In this document: positions 15,257-18,264 of the stretch, piece by piece
How the letters are laid out: every line of letters starts with the position of its first letter
How positions within the stretch are numbered: position 1 is the first letter of the stretch
From: Lysobacterales bacterium CG_4_10_14_3_um_filter_64_11
GTDB lineage: Bacteria; Pseudomonadota; Gammaproteobacteria; Xanthomonadales; Xanthomonadaceae
Reading direction: 5' to 3'
DNA: 18,264 bases
Assembly: GCA_002782905.1 (NCBI GenBank)
Contig: PFJA01000115.1
Span: 1 to 18,264, forward strand
Program-made: the position numbers and the translations under genes
Notes under the pieces: generated by a model
What the model was told of the DNA's origin: nothing
The model's database searches: none
Seen by the model: the letters and a program-made list of their open reading frames with translations, nothing else

Positions 15257-16024
15257 CTATGGCTGCAATGCTGCCCACACCGGGGTGTGGTCGCTGGGCC
15301 GCTCCCAGGCGCGTGGTTCGCGGTCGATGCCGGCGCCGCTGCAGCGCGCCTGCAAGGCATCCGATAACAACACCAGATCGATGCGCAGGCCGAGGTTGCG
15401 GCGAAAGCCGGCGGCGCGGTAATCCCACCAACTGAAGTGCCCGCCATCGGCGTGATGCAGGCGAAAGCTGTCGTGCAGGCCGAGTGCGAGCAGATCTTTC
15501 AGCGCATCACGTTCGGCCGCGGAGCACAAAATCTGGCCCTGCCACGCCGCCGGGTCGTGCACATCGCGGTCATCCGGGGCGATGTTGAAATCGCCGAGCA
15601 CCACCATGTTCGGGAAACGTACCAACTCCTGGGTCAGCCAATGCCGCAGGGCATCGAGCCAAGCGAGCTTGTAATCATATTTTTCATCGCCAACCGCCTT
15701 GCCGTTGACCACGTACAAATTGACGATGCGCAGGCCGTCGATGGTGGCGGCGAGCACGCGCCTTTGCTCGTCGGCAAAACCGGGTATGCCGACCTGTACC
15801 GCGCTTGCGGGTGAGCGGCTGACGATAGCGACGCCGTTGTAGGTTTTCTGCCCGGCGAACACGCTGCGGTAACCCAACTCGGCCAACTCGCTATCCGGAA
15901 ACTTGTGGTCTTCGAGTTTGGTTTCCTGCAACGCCACGATGTCGGGTTGGCACTGGCCGAGCCACTGTTGCAAGTGCCCGAGCCGCACCGCAAGCGAATT
16001 GACGTTCCAACTGGCGATTTTCAT
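15257..16024 (-). CDS. xthA: Exodeoxyribonuclease III (AP endonuclease)
   Basis: A 255-residue protein of the ExoIII/AP endonuclease family (E. coli 268). It cuts DNA beside abasic sites and has 3'-phosphatase and 3'-exonuclease activity in base-excision repair. All active-site elements are visible: Asn7 in SWNVNS, metal-binding Glu34 in LQETKL, Asp145 and Asn147 in GDFNIAP, Asp216 in RIDLVLL and Asp245-His246 in PSDHTPVW. There is no good ribosome site before the ATG. A -10-like TAAACT ends 6 bases upstream, so the message may be leaderless. It stands alone between the ABC operon (convergent) and ptsI (same strand, 248 bases upstream). Some bacteria carry two ExoIII paralogues; which one this is cannot be told here. 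Confidence 0.95.
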   Translation of the reverse strand: MKIASWNVNSLAVRLGHLQQWLGQCQPDIVALQETKLEDHKFPDSELAELGYRSVFAGQKTYNGVAIVSRSPASAVQVGIPGFADEQRRVLAATIDGLRIVNLYVVNGKAVGDEKYDYKLAWLDALRHWLTQELVRFPNMVVLGDFNIAPDDRDVHDPAAWQGQILCSAAERDALKDLLALGLHDSFRLHHADGGHFSWWDYRAAGFRRNLGLRIDLVLLSDALQARCSGAGIDREPRAWERPSDHTPVWAALQP

Positions 16025-16030
16025 GTGGTC

Positions 16031-16036
16031 AGTTTA
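16031..16036 (-). promoter_or_regulatory. -10-like box directly before xthA
   Basis: On the minus strand this reads TAAACT (4 of 6 to the -10 consensus), ending 6 bases before the xthA ATG, inside the small dyad CAGTTTACTG at 16030-16039. No clear -35 was found. Confidence 0.3.
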
Positions 16037-16121
16037 CTGACTTGGCGCCGTGTTTCGCACTTGGCAGCACGGTGGCGAGTGCGGGTCGTCCACAGGGTCC
16101 TCCGGGGGCTGGTTTCCGCTC

Positions 16122-16185
16122 GTGGGGGCGCGCCTGCGCGCGAAACCATTTCGCCCGTTCGTTCGCCGGCAGGCCGGCTCCCACA
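16122..16185. repeat. Inverted pair of REP sequences (REPIN-like)
   Basis: On the plus strand, 16122-16145 reads GTGGGGGCGCGCCTGCGCGC followed by GAAA. On the minus strand, 16185-16162 reads TGTGGGAGCCGGCCTGCCGG followed by CGAA. Both fit the REP layout of a GTGGG(A/G)GC head, a short GC-rich palindrome, and a CGAA tail, as known from Pseudomonas and relatives. The two units face each other with about 16 bases between. Such pairs are moved by REP-associated tyrosine transposases (RAYT) encoded elsewhere and can stabilise the 3' end of an upstream transcript, here ptsHI. Confidence 0.8.
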
Positions 16186-16272
16186 CAAGCACTGGCTCAC
16201 ACCGGCGGGCAACACCGTTGCTCCACAGTAGCGACCCCTGCCGTCGCGCTCACGTTGTGGGCGACCAGCATG

Positions 16273-17991
16273 TCATTGGCAACGCGCCAGCCAGCGCTCC
16301 AGTGCCGGGCGGTCGCGGGCCCGCAACAGGGTTTTTGCGCGGCGTCGCAGGTTGCCCAGGTGCGCGGCGCGGATGCGTTCGCGTACTTCCAGCAAGGTGC
16401 ACGGATGCAGGCTGAACTCGGTAAGCCCGAGCGCCAGCAGCAACGGCGTGAACAGCGGGTCGCCAGCCAGTTCACCGCATACCGCGACCGGGATGCCATG
16501 GCGCTTGCCGGTGGCGATGATGTGATGCAACAAATGCACGATGGCCGGATGCATCGGCGAATACAGATCGCCCAATGCGTCGTTGCCGCGATCGGCGGCG
16601 AGCACGTACTGGATCAGGTCGTTGGTACCGATCGAGAGAAAATCGACGATGTCGATCAAGCCGTGCAAGGCCAGCGCCGCTGCCGGCACCTCGATCATGG
16701 CGCCCAGTGCCGGTGGCTCGGGCAGGTCATAGCCTTGCGTGCGCAAATCGGCATGGCACGCCAGCAGCAGCGTGCGTACCGTCTGCATTTCTTCGCGCCG
16801 CGCGATCATCGGCACCAGCACCCGCAGTGGGCCATAGGCCGAAGCGCGAAGGATGGCGCGCAACTGGGTGGCGAAAACATCGCTGCGATTAAGCGACAGG
16901 CGCACCCCGCGCACGCCCAATGCCGGGTTGGGTTCGCTGGCCAGCACCAAGCCGCAACGATCCGCTTTGTCAGCGCCAAGATCGAGCGTGCGAATGGTGA
17001 CGGTGCGGCCGGTCATGCCGAGCACCAGATCGCGGTAGTTGCGGAACTGCGCTTCCTCGTCGGGCAATTCACTGCCGTGCAGGAACAAAAACTCGGTGCG
17101 GTAAAGACCGACGCCGGCAGCGCCGAGTGCGTGCGCTTCGGCCACGTCATCACGTGATTCGGCATTGGCGTACAGGCGGATGTCGATGCCATCGACGGTG
17201 CGCGTGGGCATCCGCCGCAGGCGCAGGCGCTGCTCACCAGCGCGTTGCAGTTCACGTTTGCGCGCGCGGTATTGGCGCAGGTCGCGGCCGGTGGGCTCGC
17301 GGATTACCTCGCCGCTACCACCATCCACGATCAGCGCATCGCCATCGTTGACGTGGCCGATCAGTTCGTGCGCACCCAGCACCAGCGGCATGTGCAGGCT
17401 GCGTGCCAGGATCGCCGCGTGCGACAGCGCGCTGCCGCTGGCGCTGACGATGGCAACTACCCCGTCGGCCTTGAGTTGCGCCAGCTCCGAGGGTGCGACC
17501 GCATCGCAGACCAGCACGTCGCCGGCCATGCCCGGCCGTACTGGAATGGCGTCGCGTTGCAGCGCCGCCATGACCCGGCCAAGGACATGGTCGAGGTCCT
17601 CGCGCCGACTCTGAAAATAGGGATCGTCCATGCTGGCAAACACCGCGGCCAGGCGGTCACGCTGCAACTTGAGCGCGTACTCGGCAGCGTATTGGCCGAC
17701 CCGTATCAGTTCCGCCAAGCCGGACACCAACTCCGGGTCGTCGAGCAGCAGTGCATGAAAATCGATGAAGTCGCCCAGTTCATGGGCCAGCGCACCCTGC
17801 AACCGATCACGCAGCTCGCCAAGCTGCGCACGCGCCAGTGCAACGGCCGCATGCAGACGTTGCAGTTCGTCATCGACGCGTTCGGCCTCGATGGTGCGCT
17901 CTTCGATGTCGAACGCACGGCCCAGGTGCAGGCGCGCCCGGCCCAGCGCGAGGCCGCGTGACGCACCGGTGGCCTGAATCTGCGCGCGCAT
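16273..17991 (-). CDS. ptsI: PTS enzyme I (phosphoenolpyruvate-protein phosphotransferase)
   Basis: A 572-residue enzyme I, the usual length (E. coli 575). It takes phosphate from phosphoenolpyruvate onto a histidine and hands it to HPr. The phosphorylated residue is His191 in SALSHAAILARSL. The PEP-binding C-terminal barrel shows LYRTEFLFL at 297-305, LDLGADK at 336-342, IEVPAA at 433-438, GTNDLIQY at 455-462 and the active-site Cys505 in CGELAGDP. There is no GAF domain in front, so this is not the nitrogen-type PtsP. The frame is open further upstream, but the ATG at 17991 is chosen: it follows the HPr stop by one base, has GAGGAG upstream and begins a canonical N-terminus. No sugar-specific permease is in the window. 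Confidence 0.95.
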   Translation of the reverse strand: MRAQIQATGASRGLALGRARLHLGRAFDIEERTIEAERVDDELQRLHAAVALARAQLGELRDRLQGALAHELGDFIDFHALLLDDPELVSGLAELIRVGQYAAEYALKLQRDRLAAVFASMDDPYFQSRREDLDHVLGRVMAALQRDAIPVRPGMAGDVLVCDAVAPSELAQLKADGVVAIVSASGSALSHAAILARSLHMPLVLGAHELIGHVNDGDALIVDGGSGEVIREPTGRDLRQYRARKRELQRAGEQRLRLRRMPTRTVDGIDIRLYANAESRDDVAEAHALGAAGVGLYRTEFLFLHGSELPDEEAQFRNYRDLVLGMTGRTVTIRTLDLGADKADRCGLVLASEPNPALGVRGVRLSLNRSDVFATQLRAILRASAYGPLRVLVPMIARREEMQTVRTLLLACHADLRTQGYDLPEPPALGAMIEVPAAALALHGLIDIVDFLSIGTNDLIQYVLAADRGNDALGDLYSPMHPAIVHLLHHIIATGKRHGIPVAVCGELAGDPLFTPLLLALGLTEFSLHPCTLLEVRERIRAAHLGNLRRRAKTLLRARDRPALERWLARCQ

Positions 17992-17992
17992 C

Positions 17993-18262
17993 TCAGCTCT
18001 CCTCGTCGAAGCGGCGCGCAAACAGCGCTTGCGCGGCAGCCAATGCGGCGTCTTCATCGGCGCCATCCACCCGCATGATGACCTCGCTGCCCTGGCCCGC
18101 AGCCAGCATCATCACGCCCATGATGCTCTTGCCGTTTACCTCGCGGCCACGCGCGCACAGCGTCACGTGCGCTTGAAAACGCGACAATAGCTGCACCAGT
18201 TTGGCCGCTGCGCGGGCATGCAGGCCGAGCTGATTTTCGACGCGTACGCTGGCTTCACGCAT
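17993..18262 (-). CDS. ptsH: Phosphocarrier protein HPr
   Basis: A complete 89-residue HPr. His15 in QLGLHARAAAK is the residue phosphorylated by enzyme I, and Ser46 in VNGKSIMGVMML is at the position of the regulatory serine that HPr kinase modifies in organisms that have it. Its start lies two bases from the right edge, so its ribosome site is outside the window. It ends one base before ptsI, so the two genes are translationally coupled. In Xanthomonas-type genomes as I remember them, the genes before ptsH encode a mannose-type EIIA and RapZ, forming a regulatory rather than sugar-importing PTS; those would lie past the right edge. Confidence 0.95.
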   Translation of the reverse strand: MREASVRVENQLGLHARAAAKLVQLLSRFQAHVTLCARGREVNGKSIMGVMMLAAGQGSEVIMRVDGADEDAALAAAQALFARRFDEES

Positions 18263-18264
18263 CG

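Larger units (their letters stand above)
16025..16272. other. Intergenic region between ptsI and xthA
   Basis: This 248-base gap holds the REP pair at 16122-16185 and, next to xthA, the -10-like box at 16031-16036. The rest shows no further structure or plausible gene. Confidence 0.5.

Overview
The window looks like chromosomal housekeeping DNA from a GC-rich gammaproteobacterium. I lean towards the Lysobacterales/Xanthomonadales for three reasons: aceB-aceA sits divergent to a LysR regulator, ptsH-ptsI carries no sugar permease, and there is a pair of REP sequences of the Pseudomonas/Xanthomonas kind. This placement is inference from gene content; no rRNA or marker gene is present. Coding density is high, there is no CRISPR array, no phage and no tRNA that I could see, and no gap without a gene exceeds 300 bases.

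Layout, left to right. (1) 1-84: the start of a brnT-type toxin gene that runs off the left edge, followed by 275 bases holding one palindromic repeat-like element. (2) 360-4092, minus strand: a reductive pyrimidine catabolism block, preT then preA (the two subunits of NAD-dependent dihydropyrimidine dehydrogenase), then a nitrilase-family amidohydrolase that is probably beta-ureidopropionase. An inverted-repeat element of about 86 bases lies between preA and the amidohydrolase. The middle enzyme, dihydropyrimidinase, is not in the window. (3) 4237-8242: the glyoxylate bypass, aceB-aceA on the minus strand and a divergent LysR-type regulator on the plus strand, with a promoter and a dyad between them. 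(4) 8257-8619, minus: a small hypothetical gene without an ATG start, possibly 5'-truncated. (5) 8759-10905, plus: a HAD phosphatase and an M17 leucyl aminopeptidase-family protein. (6) 10971-15233, plus: a four-gene tripartite-type ABC transporter operon (membrane-fusion adaptor, ATPase, two FtsX-type permeases). (7) 15257-16024, minus: exodeoxyribonuclease III. (8) 16122-16185: inverted REP pair. (9) 16273-18262, minus: ptsH-ptsI, encoding HPr and enzyme I.

Working together: the pyrimidine block would release beta-alanine, CO2 and ammonia from uracil. AceB/AceA allow growth on C2 compounds and fatty acids under probable control of the adjacent LysR protein. HPr/EI without an adjacent sugar permease suggests a regulatory phosphorelay. 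The ABC operon probably exports a substrate or acts on envelope lipids, but its substrate cannot be read from sequence.

I found no convincing novel system. The leads most worth a second look are the brnT edge, the three repeat elements, the start-less small gene, promoter -10 boxes placed so close to the start codon that transcripts may be leaderless, and the non-cysteine residue in the PreA active-site loop.
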